Source of the DNA: Planctomycetes bacterium UBA2386
Lineage (GTDB): Bacteria > Planctomycetota > UBA1135 > UBA2386
Assembly (NCBI GenBank): GCA_002343845.1
Contig: DDSQ01000072.1
Coordinates: forward strand, 1 to 5,158
DNA length: 5,158 nucleotides
Reading direction: 5' to 3'
Below are positions 1-5,158 of this stretch, in pieces; within the stretch, counting starts at the first letter, position 1, and each line of letters starts with the position of its first letter. The translations under genes and the position numbers were made by a program. Under the pieces are notes generated by a model. The model was not told the DNA's origin and did no database searches. It saw nothing but the letters and a program-made list of their open reading frames with translations.

Positions 1-712
1 CGCTGTCGTAGTACAGCTTCAGCGCCATCAGCCCCATGCCGGCGATGCCCGCCTGGTGCGCGGTGTCCATGTTGAACGAGCGCTTGGCGATGGCGATCGC
101 CGTCGGGCTGCGCTGCTGGATCTCGTCGCACCAGCGCTGCACCTCGGCGTCGAGTTGCTCGTGCGGGACGACCGCGTTGACCAGCCCCATCGCCAGCGCC
201 TCGGCCGCGCTGTAGCGGCGGCACAGGTACCACATCTCGCGCGCCTTCTTCTCGCCGACCACGCGGGCCAGCAGCGCCGTGCCGTAGCCCGGGTCGACCG
301 AGCCCACCTTCGGCCCCACCTGGCCGAAGACCGCGCGCTCGGAGGCGATGCTCAGGTCGCACACCGTGCACAGCACGTTGCCGCCGCCGATCGCGTAGCC
401 CTGCACGCGCGCGATCACCGGCTTGGGCGCGTCGCGGATCGCCGCGTGCAGCTCCTCCATCGGAAGGCCGATGGTGCCGCGCCCGTCGTACTGGCCCTCG
501 TGCGCCGACTGGTCGCCGCCGGTGCAGAAGGCCTTGTCGCCGGCGCCGGCCAGCACGATGCTGCCGACCTCGCGGTTCCAGGCCGCCGCCTGCAGCGCGT
601 GGATCAGCTCGTCGCAGGTGCGGCCGCGGAACGCGTTCATCCGCTCGGGGCGGTTGATCGTGATCCACTGCGCGCCGCCGCGGCGCTCGACGATCAGGTC
701 CTGGTAGTCCAT
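1..712 (-). CDS. badI: 2-ketocyclohexanecarboxyl-CoA hydrolase, ring-cleaving crotonase-family enzyme (3' end outside window)
   Basis: The protein hydrolytically opens 2-ketocyclohexanecarboxyl-CoA to pimelyl-CoA in the cytoplasm, the ring-cleavage step of the Rhodopseudomonas palustris-type pathway. The visible 237 residues start MDYQDLIVERRGG and read as a crotonase fold. They include NRPERMNAFRG (19-29), AFCTGGDQS (61-69), the oxyanion-hole stretch GYAIGGGNVL (105-114) and GQVGPKVGSVDPGYG (130-144). Ser138, Asp140 and Tyr235 sit where MenB/BadI-type enzymes carry their catalytic groups. The sequence follows remembered R. palustris BadI nearly without gaps; that protein is about 260 residues, so roughly 20 C-terminal residues are missing here. 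It lacks the long N-terminal extension of the Thauera-type 6-oxo hydrolase Oah. I chose the ATG at 710-712 because it aligns with the BadI N terminus; a GGAG lies 9 bases upstream. It starts 4 bases after the Rid gene stops, so it is the fifth visible gene of the kor operon. A relaxed specificity for the 6-oxocyclohexene substrate cannot be excluded. Confidence 0.9.
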   Translation of the reverse strand, partial: MDYQDLIVERRGGAQWITINRPERMNAFRGRTCDELIHALQAAAWNREVGSIVLAGAGDKAFCTGGDQSAHEGQYDGRGTIGLPMEELHAAIRDAPKPVIARVQGYAIGGGNVLCTVCDLSIASERAVFGQVGPKVGSVDPGYGTALLARVVGEKKAREMWYLCRRYSAAEALAMGLVNAVVPHEQLDAEVQRWCDEIQQRSPTAIAIAKRSFNMDTAHQAGIAGMGLMALKLYYDS

Positions 713-716
713 CGCC

Positions 717-1148
717 TCATGCTCCAGTTTCGGGTTCCGCGGCGGGCGCCGGCGCGGGCGGCAGGACGGCCGTCGCCTCGAGCTCGATCTTCCCCGGGTG
801 GTCCAGCAGGTCGTCGACGAAGATCATGCTCATCGCCGGGTAGTGGCGGCCCATGCGATCGCGCCAGATCGCGCCCAGCTCGCGCCGCGCCGCGAGGTAG
901 GCCGGCTTGTCGCAGCAGTAGGCCGTCAGCCGCGCGATGTGCTGCGGCTGCCCGCCGGCCTGCGCCAGCACGGCCAGCACGTTGTCCAGCGCCTGGCGGA
1001 ACTGCGGCACCAGCTCCTCGGACTCGAAGACCTGCTGCGCCGTCCAGCCGACCTGCCCGGCGATGAAGACGAGGCGGCCGGCCTCGGCGACGATGCCGTT
1101 CGCGTAGCCGATCGGGGGCGTCCAGCCGGGGGGCAGCAGCGTCTGCAT
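717..1148 (-). CDS. Rid (YjgF/YER057c/UK114) family protein without the RidA catalytic arginine
   Basis: This 143-residue protein has the length and pattern of the Rid family, which forms trimers with active sites between subunits. Visible family features are IGYANGIV (13-20), LVFIAGQVGW (26-35), the helix around FRQALDNVLAVLAQAG (50-65), LTAYCCD (74-80) and the terminal strand KIELEATAVLP (120-130), with Glu124 at the position of RidA Glu120. RidA enamine/imine deaminases have Arg in a PARS motif; here the motif reads PAMS, with Met106 in its place. Classical deamination of 2-aminoacrylate is therefore unlikely. Residues 131-143 are an Ala/Pro/Glu-rich tail. The ATG is preceded by AAGGAG at 5 bases. 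The gene lies between the diiron protein and badI, in one operon. Its substrate is unknown; a role with a reactive enol or oxo-acyl-CoA intermediate of ring degradation is only inference. Confidence 0.85.
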   Translation of the reverse strand: MQTLLPPGWTPPIGYANGIVAEAGRLVFIAGQVGWTAQQVFESEELVPQFRQALDNVLAVLAQAGGQPQHIARLTAYCCDKPAYLAARRELGAIWRDRMGRHYPAMSMIFVDDLLDHPGKIELEATAVLPPAPAPAAEPETGA

Positions 1149-1179
1149 CGGGGCTCCTTCGGGGCAGGGCGCTCGCGCC

Positions 1180-1692
1180 TCAGTCGGTGTAGCGCGGCGG
1201 GTCGGGGTCGTAGGCCCACTCGGCGCCGGGCCTGGGCACCTTGGCCAGCCAGGCCTGCACCAGCTCGACGTGCCCGGCCTCCTCGGCGCGCATCTCCAGC
1301 GCCGCGCGCCGCACGGCCTCGCGGGTCGTCGTGCGCGCCAGCGCGTCGAAGAAGTCCACCGCGCGCTGCTCGGCCTGCAGCGCGAGCTTCAGCGCGTGCC
1401 ACGGGTGCATCAGGTAGTGCATCTCGTCGATGGGCACGCTCTCGGGCCCCTCGAAGCTCGTCCACGCGCCGGCCTCGCGCGGGGCCGGCATGTCCTCGGC
1501 CCAGCCCATCTCGCCGAGGATCTGCGTGACGTGGTGGCCCTCGATCTCGGCCATCTTGCGGAACAGCGCGGCCACGTCCAGGTTGTGGTGCGTCTCCATC
1601 ATCTCGGCCAGCTCGGTGTAGCGCGCGACGGCCTCGCGTTCCATCGCCAGCGCCTGCGCCATCAGCTCCTCGACGGTCTGCGGGGTGCTCAT
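1180..1692 (-). CDS. Rubrerythrin-like ferritin-fold diiron protein, no rubredoxin domain
   Basis: The 170-residue protein looks like a four-helix bundle of the ferritin/rubrerythrin superfamily. A full set of carboxylate-bridged diiron ligands is visible in two repeated helix pairs: Glu18 with Tyr25 seven residues on, Glu51-x-x-His54, Glu108 with an aromatic (Phe115) seven on, and Glu138-x-x-His141. The linker 66-100 is rich in Trp, Pro and Met, and the tail (152-170) is Pro/Asp/Tyr-rich. No CxxC pair is present, so the rubredoxin domain of classical rubrerythrins is absent and electrons would have to come from a separate donor. The ATG has a GGAG 7 bases upstream, and the gene begins 19 bases after korB. 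Rubrerythrins reduce hydrogen peroxide in anaerobes, so protection of the oxygen-labile KorAB/ferredoxin/benzoyl-CoA reductase chain is the natural inference. A diiron oxygenase or oxidase role on a CoA thioester is less likely but cannot be dismissed. Confidence 0.8.
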   Translation of the reverse strand: MSTPQTVEELMAQALAMEREAVARYTELAEMMETHHNLDVAALFRKMAEIEGHHVTQILGEMGWAEDMPAPREAGAWTSFEGPESVPIDEMHYLMHPWHALKLALQAEQRAVDFFDALARTTTREAVRRAALEMRAEEAGHVELVQAWLAKVPRPGAEWAYDPDPPRYTD

Positions 1693-1711
1693 CGGGGGTC
1701 TCCGCTGCGGG

Positions 1712-2545
1712 TCAGATGTCGAAGGCGGCCTCGACCGCGGCGAGGTCCGCGCTGGCCGCCGGCGCGGGTGCGTAGACCGGGCGCGCGCCGGCGTACAGCA
1801 CGCCGAGGTTGAAACCGTCGTCGGTCATGATGCGGCGCGCGGCCCGTGCCGGGTCGTCGGTCTCGGCCACCGGGGCGCGGTGCACCCGCTCCTTCCACTG
1901 CCGCTGCTCGGGCCGGAAGGTCACGCAGGGGCTGAGCACCTCGACGAACGAGAAGCCCGGGTGGCGGATCGCCTGCGCGATGATCTCCGCGGTGCCGCCG
2001 GGGTCCCCCGAGAACGCGCGGGCGACGAAGTTCGCCCCCGAGGCCAGCGCGATGACCAGCGGGTGGAAGGCGCGGATGCCGGTGCCGCCCGGCGAGAGCT
2101 TGTTGTCCCAGTCGGGCTCGGTGGTCGGCGAGGCCTGGCCCTTGGTCATCCCGTAGACGTGGTTGTCCATCACGATGTAGGTGAGGTCCACGTTGCGCCG
2201 GCAGGCGTGCAGGAAGTGGTTGCCGCCGATCGAGTAGCCGTCGCCGTCGCCGCCGGCGACCACCACGGTCAGCTCTGGCCGCGCCACCTTCAGCCCGGTG
2301 GCCGCGGCCAGCGCGCGCCCGTGCACGCCGTGGAAACCGTAGCAGGCGGTGTAGGCCGGGATGCGCGAGCTGCAGCCGATGCCCGAGACGACGGCCACCT
2401 CGTGCGCCGGCCGGTCGAGCTTCGCCAGCGCGCGCGTCAGCGAGGCCAGCACGGTGAAGTCCCCGCAGCCGGGGCACCAGATCGGCTTGACGTCCGACTT
2501 GTAGTCCGCCGGCGTGCAGGCCGGCGGGGCGGTCATGTCGTTCAT
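1712..2545 (-). CDS. korB: 2-oxoacid (probably 2-oxoglutarate):ferredoxin oxidoreductase, beta subunit
   Basis: This is the TPP- and [4Fe-4S]-binding subunit of a 2-oxoacid:acceptor oxidoreductase, which with KorA converts a 2-oxoacid and CoA to acyl-CoA, CO2 and reduced ferredoxin. Of its 277 residues, Cys24 and Cys27 (WCPGCGD), Cys58 (GIGCSSRIP) and Cys207 (LSPCVTF) match the cluster-ligand spacing of two-subunit archaeal homologues. The TPP/Mg motif is GGDGDGYSIGGNHF (98-111), followed by MDNHVYGMTKGQ (126-137). Arg61, three after Cys58, and the SSR-P context are typical of 2-oxoglutarate-type KorB proteins. The start at 2545 overlaps the korA stop as ATGA and has AGGAG 5 bases upstream; an internal in-frame ATG at 2536 would leave the conserved part intact but lacks this support. 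Tight coupling to korA suggests equimolar synthesis. Substrate choice (2-oxoglutarate versus another 2-oxoacid) is inferred from family and context, not proven. Confidence 0.93.
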   Translation of the reverse strand: MNDMTAPPACTPADYKSDVKPIWCPGCGDFTVLASLTRALAKLDRPAHEVAVVSGIGCSSRIPAYTACYGFHGVHGRALAAATGLKVARPELTVVVAGGDGDGYSIGGNHFLHACRRNVDLTYIVMDNHVYGMTKGQASPTTEPDWDNKLSPGGTGIRAFHPLVIALASGANFVARAFSGDPGGTAEIIAQAIRHPGFSFVEVLSPCVTFRPEQRQWKERVHRAPVAETDDPARAARRIMTDDGFNLGVLYAGARPVYAPAPAASADLAAVEAAFDI

Positions 2546-4464
2546 GCACGCTCCTGCGGGAGTGGCGGATGCTCCGGTGCGGGAGCCGGGGCCAGCGGCC
2601 CCGAGCCCGCCTGCGCGGCGGGCTGGGCGCCCCGCCTGCGCTCGTGCGCGGCGACCCAGTCGACGAAGGCTTCGGCCAGCTCGCCGGGGCGCAGCGGCAG
2701 GGGCCCGGGGCGGTGCAGCCCGGCCGGCCGGCCGGGCAGCTCGGTGCGGCCGCGCAGGTAGCGCAGCAGCTGGCCGCCGTGGTTCTGCTCGACGACCAGC
2801 ACCTCGCGCACGCCCTGCAACACCTGCTCGAGTGCGGCCGTGCGCAGCGGCGCGATCAGGCGCAGCGCGACCAGCCGCAGCGGCACGCCGCGCGCCGCGG
2901 TGCGGTCCAGCGCCTCGCGCACCGCGCCGGTGGTGGAGCCGAAGCTGATCACCGCGTAGGCGGCGTCCGCCGGGCCTTCGACGTCGGCCCAGCGTTCGCC
3001 ATAGTCGTGCAGCAGCAGCTTGCGCTCGCGCTTGTCGAGCTGGCGGCGGTGGTCGGCCGCGCCGCTGCTGGGGATGCCGCGCTCGGAGTGCTCCAGGCCA
3101 TCGGCCGTGTAGGCCGTGCCCGGCGTGCCCGGCACGGCCATCGGCGAGACGCCCGAGGGCGTGTCGAGGTAGCGCCGGTACCCGGGCGTGTGCGCCGGCG
3201 CGCTCAGGCGCAGCGCCGGCTGCGCGGCGTGCGCCGGCCGGTCGATGACCGCGCGCGACTGGCCCATGAACTGGTCCGACAGCACCAGCGCCGGCGCCTG
3301 CAGCGCCTCGGCCAGATGCACGGCCCACTCGGTGGTGGCCAGGCAGTCGGCGATGGAGCTCGGCGCGAGGACCAGCCGCGGCGCGTCGCCGTGCAGGCCG
3401 TCGACGGCGAAGGACAGGTCGCTCTGCTCGCTCTTGGCCGGGATGCCGGTGGAAGGCCCGCCGCGCATCACGTCGACGACGACGATCGGCACCTCGGCGG
3501 CGACCGCCAGGCCGATGCCTTCGGCCATCAGCGCCAGGCCCGGGCCGGCGGTGGCGGTCAGCGAGGGCACGCCGCCATACGACGCGCCGATGATCATGTT
3601 GACCGAGGCGAGCTCGTCCTCGGCCTGCAGCAGTGTGCCGCCGACGCGGGCCAGCGCCGGCGCCAACCATTCGAGCAGCTCGGTGGCCGGGGTGATCGGG
3701 TAGGCGGCGACGAAGCGCACGCCGGCCCGGATCGCCCCGCAGCCCGCGGCCTCGTTGCCGGAGAGCAGCCAGCGGCCCGGCGGCGCGTGGCCGGTCACGG
3801 CCAGCGGCGCGGGCAGGGCGCGTGCGGCGGGTTCGTCGCGCAGCTCGCGCGCCATCCGGCAGCCTTCGGCCAGCGCGGCCAGGTTCGCCGCCAGCGCCTC
3901 GGCGCCGCGTTTCCAGCTCGCGCGCAGCGCGGCCTCCAGCGCCTGCGCCGGCAGGCCGGCCAGGCTGCCGGCCGCGCCGAGTGCGACCATGTTGACCCAG
4001 CCGCCCGTGGCCTTGGCGGTCTTCTTCATCGGCAGCGTGAGCAGCCGCGCGCCGCCGGCCAGCAGCACCGCGGGGGCCTCGCCGGCCTCGCTGTCGCCGA
4101 TCAGCAGGCTGTGCGCGGCCAGCGGGATCTCGTCGGCGAAGCGTTCGAGGTTCTGCCAGTCGATGGCCAGCAGCAGCTCGAAGCGGTCGTCCAGCGTGGC
4201 CACCGGTGCAGCCGCCAGCCGCAGCAGCGCGGCCGCCTCGCCGCCGCGGATCTGCGGCCCGCTGGTGCGCACCATCAGGCCGTACAGCCCGGCGCGGGCC
4301 GCCGCGTCGAGCAGCAGCGTGCCGGCGGTCATCACGCCCGCGCCGCCGCTGCCGGCCAGGGCGAGCGAGAAGCCGCCGGCGGCGGCGGCCGTGCCGGCGG
4401 CATCGGGGGCCGCCCGGTCGCCGCCGGTGGGCGTGCGGTCGCAGCGCGCGGTGCTCGTGTCCAA
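2542..4464 (-). CDS. korA: 2-oxoacid (probably 2-oxoglutarate):ferredoxin oxidoreductase, fused gamma-alpha subunit
   Basis: A 640-residue fusion of the gamma and alpha domains, the size class of known two-subunit KorA proteins such as that of Mycobacterium tuberculosis. The gamma domain (about 32-210) opens with the glycine-rich [17 protein letters not shown] (32-48) and carries [11 protein letters not shown] (66-76). The alpha domain (about 232-610) has [13 protein letters not shown] (255-267), [18 protein letters not shown] (281-298), [16 protein letters not shown] (303-318) and the [16 protein letters not shown] loop (335-350). The C-terminal 30 residues are Pro/Ala-rich and probably disordered. 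No cluster-binding cysteine motif is seen, as expected since KorB holds the cluster. I chose a TTG start at 4464: it lies 31 residues before the conserved domain, has TGGAGA 6 bases upstream, and there is no ATG or GTG in frame between it and the domain. The open frame continues upstream to 4809 only because of GC-rich sequence; that part overlaps had and lacks homology. In Thauera and Azoarcus the enzyme supplies ferredoxin electrons for benzoyl-CoA reduction. Confidence 0.92.
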   Translation of the reverse strand: MDTSTARCDRTPTGGDRAAPDAAGTAAAAGGFSLALAGSGGAGVMTAGTLLLDAAARAGLYGLMVRTSGPQIRGGEAAALLRLAAAPVATLDDRFELLLAIDWQNLERFADEIPLAAHSLLIGDSEAGEAPAVLLAGGARLLTLPMKKTAKATGGWVNMVALGAAGSLAGLPAQALEAALRASWKRGAEALAANLAALAEGCRMARELRDEPAARALPAPLAVTGHAPPGRWLLSGNEAAGCGAIRAGVRFVAAYPITPATELLEWLAPALARVGGTLLQAEDELASVNMIIGASYGGVPSLTATAGPGLALMAEGIGLAVAAEVPIVVVDVMRGGPSTGIPAKSEQSDLSFAVDGLHGDAPRLVLAPSSIADCLATTEWAVHLAEALQAPALVLSDQFMGQSRAVIDRPAHAAQPALRLSAPAHTPGYRRYLDTPSGVSPMAVPGTPGTAYTADGLEHSERGIPSSGAADHRRQLDKRERKLLLHDYGERWADVEGPADAAYAVISFGSTTGAVREALDRTAARGVPLRLVALRLIAPLRTAALEQVLQGVREVLVVEQNHGGQLLRYLRGRTELPGRPAGLHRPGPLPLRPGELAEAFVDWVAAHERRRGAQPAAQAGSGPLAPAPAPEHPPLPQERA

Positions 4465-4470
4465 GGCCGT

Positions 4471-4476
4471 TCTCCA
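4471..4476 (-). promoter_or_regulatory. Ribosome binding site deciding the korA TTG start
   Basis: On the minus strand the bases read TGGAGA, 6 bases before the TTG at 4464. This is the only good Shine-Dalgarno match between the conserved gamma-domain start and the upstream non-coding sequence, and it fixes the unusual start codon. Confidence 0.65.
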
Positions 4477-4528
4477 GCGAAGCCTGTCTGCGGGTTGCCA
4501 GTGGACTGCGCCGCGCGATGTGCCGTCC

Positions 4529-4542
4529 GTGAACCAGATCAA
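4529..4542. promoter_or_regulatory. Putative FNR/Anr-type binding site
   Basis: Plus-strand GTGAACCAGATCAA matches 12 of 14 bases of TTGATCCAGATCAA, the reverse complement of the common FNR/Anr/Fnr-like box TTGATCTGGATCAA. The right half-site ATCAA is perfect; the left has two mismatches. The centre, 4535.5, lies about 41 bases before the start point implied by the -10 candidate at 4564-4569, the position used by class II CRP/FNR activators. Such regulators (for example AcpR in Azoarcus) are known to control anaerobic benzoate genes. This supports oxygen-controlled expression of had and possibly of korA, whose TTG lies 65 bases from the box on the other side. It is a sequence match, without binding evidence. 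Confidence 0.55.
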
Positions 4543-4563
4543 GGAAATCGGCTCTCGGCTCGC

Positions 4564-4569
4564 CAGAAT
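4564..4569 (+). promoter_or_regulatory. Candidate -10 element of the had promoter
   Basis: CAGAAT matches 4 of 6 bases of TATAAT. There is no good -35 hexamer upstream, which is typical for promoters that depend on an activator bound near -41.5, where the FNR-like box sits. Transcription would begin near 4576-4577, giving a leader of about 105 bases before had. The match is weak on its own; its spacing to the box is what makes it plausible. Confidence 0.35.
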
Positions 4570-4608
4570 GCACTCGAAAACGGTATTCAAGTACCAAATT
4601 ACGGGTGA

Positions 4609-4629
4609 ACACCGGCTCGACCCCGGTGT
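4609..4629 (+). repeat. Perfect 7-bp inverted repeat in the had leader
   Basis: The arms ACACCGG (4609-4615) and CCGGTGT (4623-4629) are exact reverse complements separated by a 7-base loop, about 52 bases before the had ATG. In RNA this would form a stable GC-rich hairpin in the leader; in DNA it is a possible operator for a dimeric regulator. No U-tract follows, so it is not an intrinsic terminator. The function is unknown, and in a GC-rich genome a chance origin is possible. Confidence 0.5.
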
Positions 4630-4681
4630 CCCGGTTGGCCGCAGCGGGTTCCACCGCGGCCGCCCCTGCAGGAGACGCACG

Positions 4682-5158
4682 ATGCCCCTTGCCGCCCACC
4701 GCTGGCTGATGACCGCCCCCGAGGCGCCGCTGCAGCGCGCCGACTTCGCCGCCGAACCCGGCCCAGGGGAGGTCGTCGTCGCGATCGCCGGCTGCGGCGT
4801 GTGCCACACCGACCTCGGCTACTACTACGACGGCGTGCGCACCAACCAGCCGCTGCCGCTGGCGCTGGGGCACGAGATCAGCGGGCGCGTTGCCGCGGCG
4901 GGCGCGGGTGCCGAAGCCTGGCTCGGCCGCGCCGTCATCGTGCCGGCGGTGCTGCCCTGCGGCGAGTGCGACCTGTGCCGACGCGGCCTGTCGACGATCT
5001 GCCGCAGCCAGAAGATGCCCGGCAACGACATCCACGGCGGCTTCGCGTCGCACATCGTCGTGCCCTCGCGCGGACTGTGTCCGGTCGACGAGGGCCGGCT
5101 CGCGGCCGCCGGGCTGACGCTGCCGCAGGTGTCCATCGTCGCCGACGCGCTGACCACG
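4682..5158 (+). CDS. had: 6-hydroxycyclohex-1-ene-1-carbonyl-CoA dehydrogenase, zinc alcohol dehydrogenase family (3' end outside window)
   Basis: The enzyme oxidises 6-hydroxycyclohex-1-ene-1-carbonyl-CoA with NAD+ to the 6-oxo compound, after diene hydration in the Thauera-type benzoyl-CoA pathway. The 159 visible residues are the N-terminal catalytic domain of a medium-chain zinc dehydrogenase. Catalytic zinc residues are Cys38 in GCGVCHTD, and His64/Glu65 in GHEISGRV; the structural zinc site is Cys93, Cys96, Cys99 and Cys107. [13 protein letters not shown] (112-124) and [17 protein letters not shown] (129-145) follow remembered Thauera Had closely, including its start MPxxAHRWxMTA. The family is about 368 residues, so more than half, including the Rossmann nucleotide-binding part, is outside. 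The ATG has AGGAGA 6 bases upstream. It is transcribed away from korA, and the rest of the lower-pathway and reductase genes probably follow to the right. The high identity to Had rather than general alcohol dehydrogenases makes the call firm. Confidence 0.92.
   Translation, partial: MPLAAHRWLMTAPEAPLQRADFAAEPGPGEVVVAIAGCGVCHTDLGYYYDGVRTNQPLPLALGHEISGRVAAAGAGAEAWLGRAVIVPAVLPCGECDLCRRGLSTICRSQKMPGNDIHGGFASHIVVPSRGLCPVDEGRLAAAGLTLPQVSIVADALTT

Larger units (their letters stand above)
4465..4681. other. Divergent intergenic region between korA and had
   Basis: This 217-base region is the only gap longer than 31 bases in the window and must hold the control elements for both the kor operon and had. 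It is clearly less GC-rich than its surroundings, especially 4540-4602, as expected for promoter DNA. It contains an FNR-like box (4529-4542), a candidate -10 for had (4564-4569), an imperfect palindrome (4582-4595), a hairpin-forming inverted repeat (4609-4629) and the had Shine-Dalgarno AGGAGA (4670-4675). I see no small gene, tRNA or terminator in it. No convincing -10 element for korA was found on the minus strand. Confidence 0.7.

Noticed and set aside
1..712. Assignment of the left-end gene as Oah (6-oxocyclohex-1-ene-1-carbonyl-CoA hydrolase)
   Set aside because: Oah is about 376 residues with a long N-terminal extension and different active-site surroundings; this protein starts directly at the BadI N terminus and follows BadI motif by motif.
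56..1066. A 336-codon plus-strand open frame opposite badI and the Rid gene
   Set aside because: Low-complexity Arg/Ala/Pro-rich translation without recognisable domains; badI and the Rid protein fully explain the region on the other strand.
1685..2761. A 358-codon plus-strand open frame opposite korB
   Set aside because: Antisense shadow of korB with an unnatural Arg/Gly/Val-rich composition.
4569..4586. TGCA followed by GGTA, resembling the TGCA-N6-GGNTA repeats described for BzdR/BoxR operators
   Set aside because: The spacing is 9 bases, the GGNTA part does not fit, and there is only one copy, so the match is too poor to call.
2569..4608. A 679-codon open frame on the plus strand opposite korA
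   Set aside because: Its translation is dominated by Arg, Gly, Ala, Gln and Val with no domain motifs; it is an antisense shadow of GC-rich korA, whose own frame has clear family motifs.
4465..4809. Upstream extension of korA in frame to an ATG at 4809
   Set aside because: It would overlap had and its promoter, the added residues show no family similarity, and the TTG at 4464 has a proper Shine-Dalgarno.
1..5158. CRISPR arrays, tRNA or rRNA genes, insertion sequences, phage genes
   Set aside because: No repeat-spacer pattern, cloverleaf, transposase motif or terminal inverted repeats were seen; coding genes fill nearly the whole window.

Overview
This is a very GC-rich, gene-dense window, most likely from a facultatively anaerobic proteobacterium that degrades aromatic compounds. 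A betaproteobacterium (Rhodocyclales or Burkholderiales) is my best guess. That guess rests on base composition, on resemblance of the protein sequences to remembered Thauera/Azoarcus and Rhodopseudomonas proteins, and on tight operon packing. No rRNA or other taxonomic marker is present, so the lineage is inference.

Layout: a minus-strand operon of five genes fills 1-4464, in transcription order korA (4464-2542), korB (2545-1712), a rubrerythrin-like diiron protein (1692-1180), a Rid/YjgF-family protein (1148-717) and badI (712 to beyond the left edge). korA and korB overlap by 4 bases, and the other gaps are 19, 31 and 4 bases. On the plus strand, had starts at 4682 and runs off the right edge. 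The 217-base region between the divergent korA and had is the only sizeable non-coding stretch. It holds a 12/14 match to an FNR/Anr box, a plausible -10 element placed correctly for FNR activation of had, an imperfect palindrome, and a perfect 7-bp inverted repeat in the had leader.

Function: the genes fit anaerobic benzoyl-CoA / alicyclic acyl-CoA degradation. KorAB (fused gamma-alpha subunit plus TPP/[4Fe-4S] beta subunit) oxidises a 2-oxoacid, probably 2-oxoglutarate, and yields reduced ferredoxin, the electron donor of ATP-dependent benzoyl-CoA reductase. Had is the zinc-dependent 6-hydroxycyclohex-1-ene-1-carbonyl-CoA dehydrogenase of the Thauera-type lower pathway. BadI is the ring-cleaving 2-ketocyclohexanecarboxyl-CoA hydrolase of the Rhodopseudomonas-type pathway. 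Having signature enzymes of both variants side by side, with a diiron protein and a Rid protein lacking the deaminase arginine in the same operon, is the most interesting aspect. I see no wholly new system; the novelty is in the combination and in the two accessory proteins.
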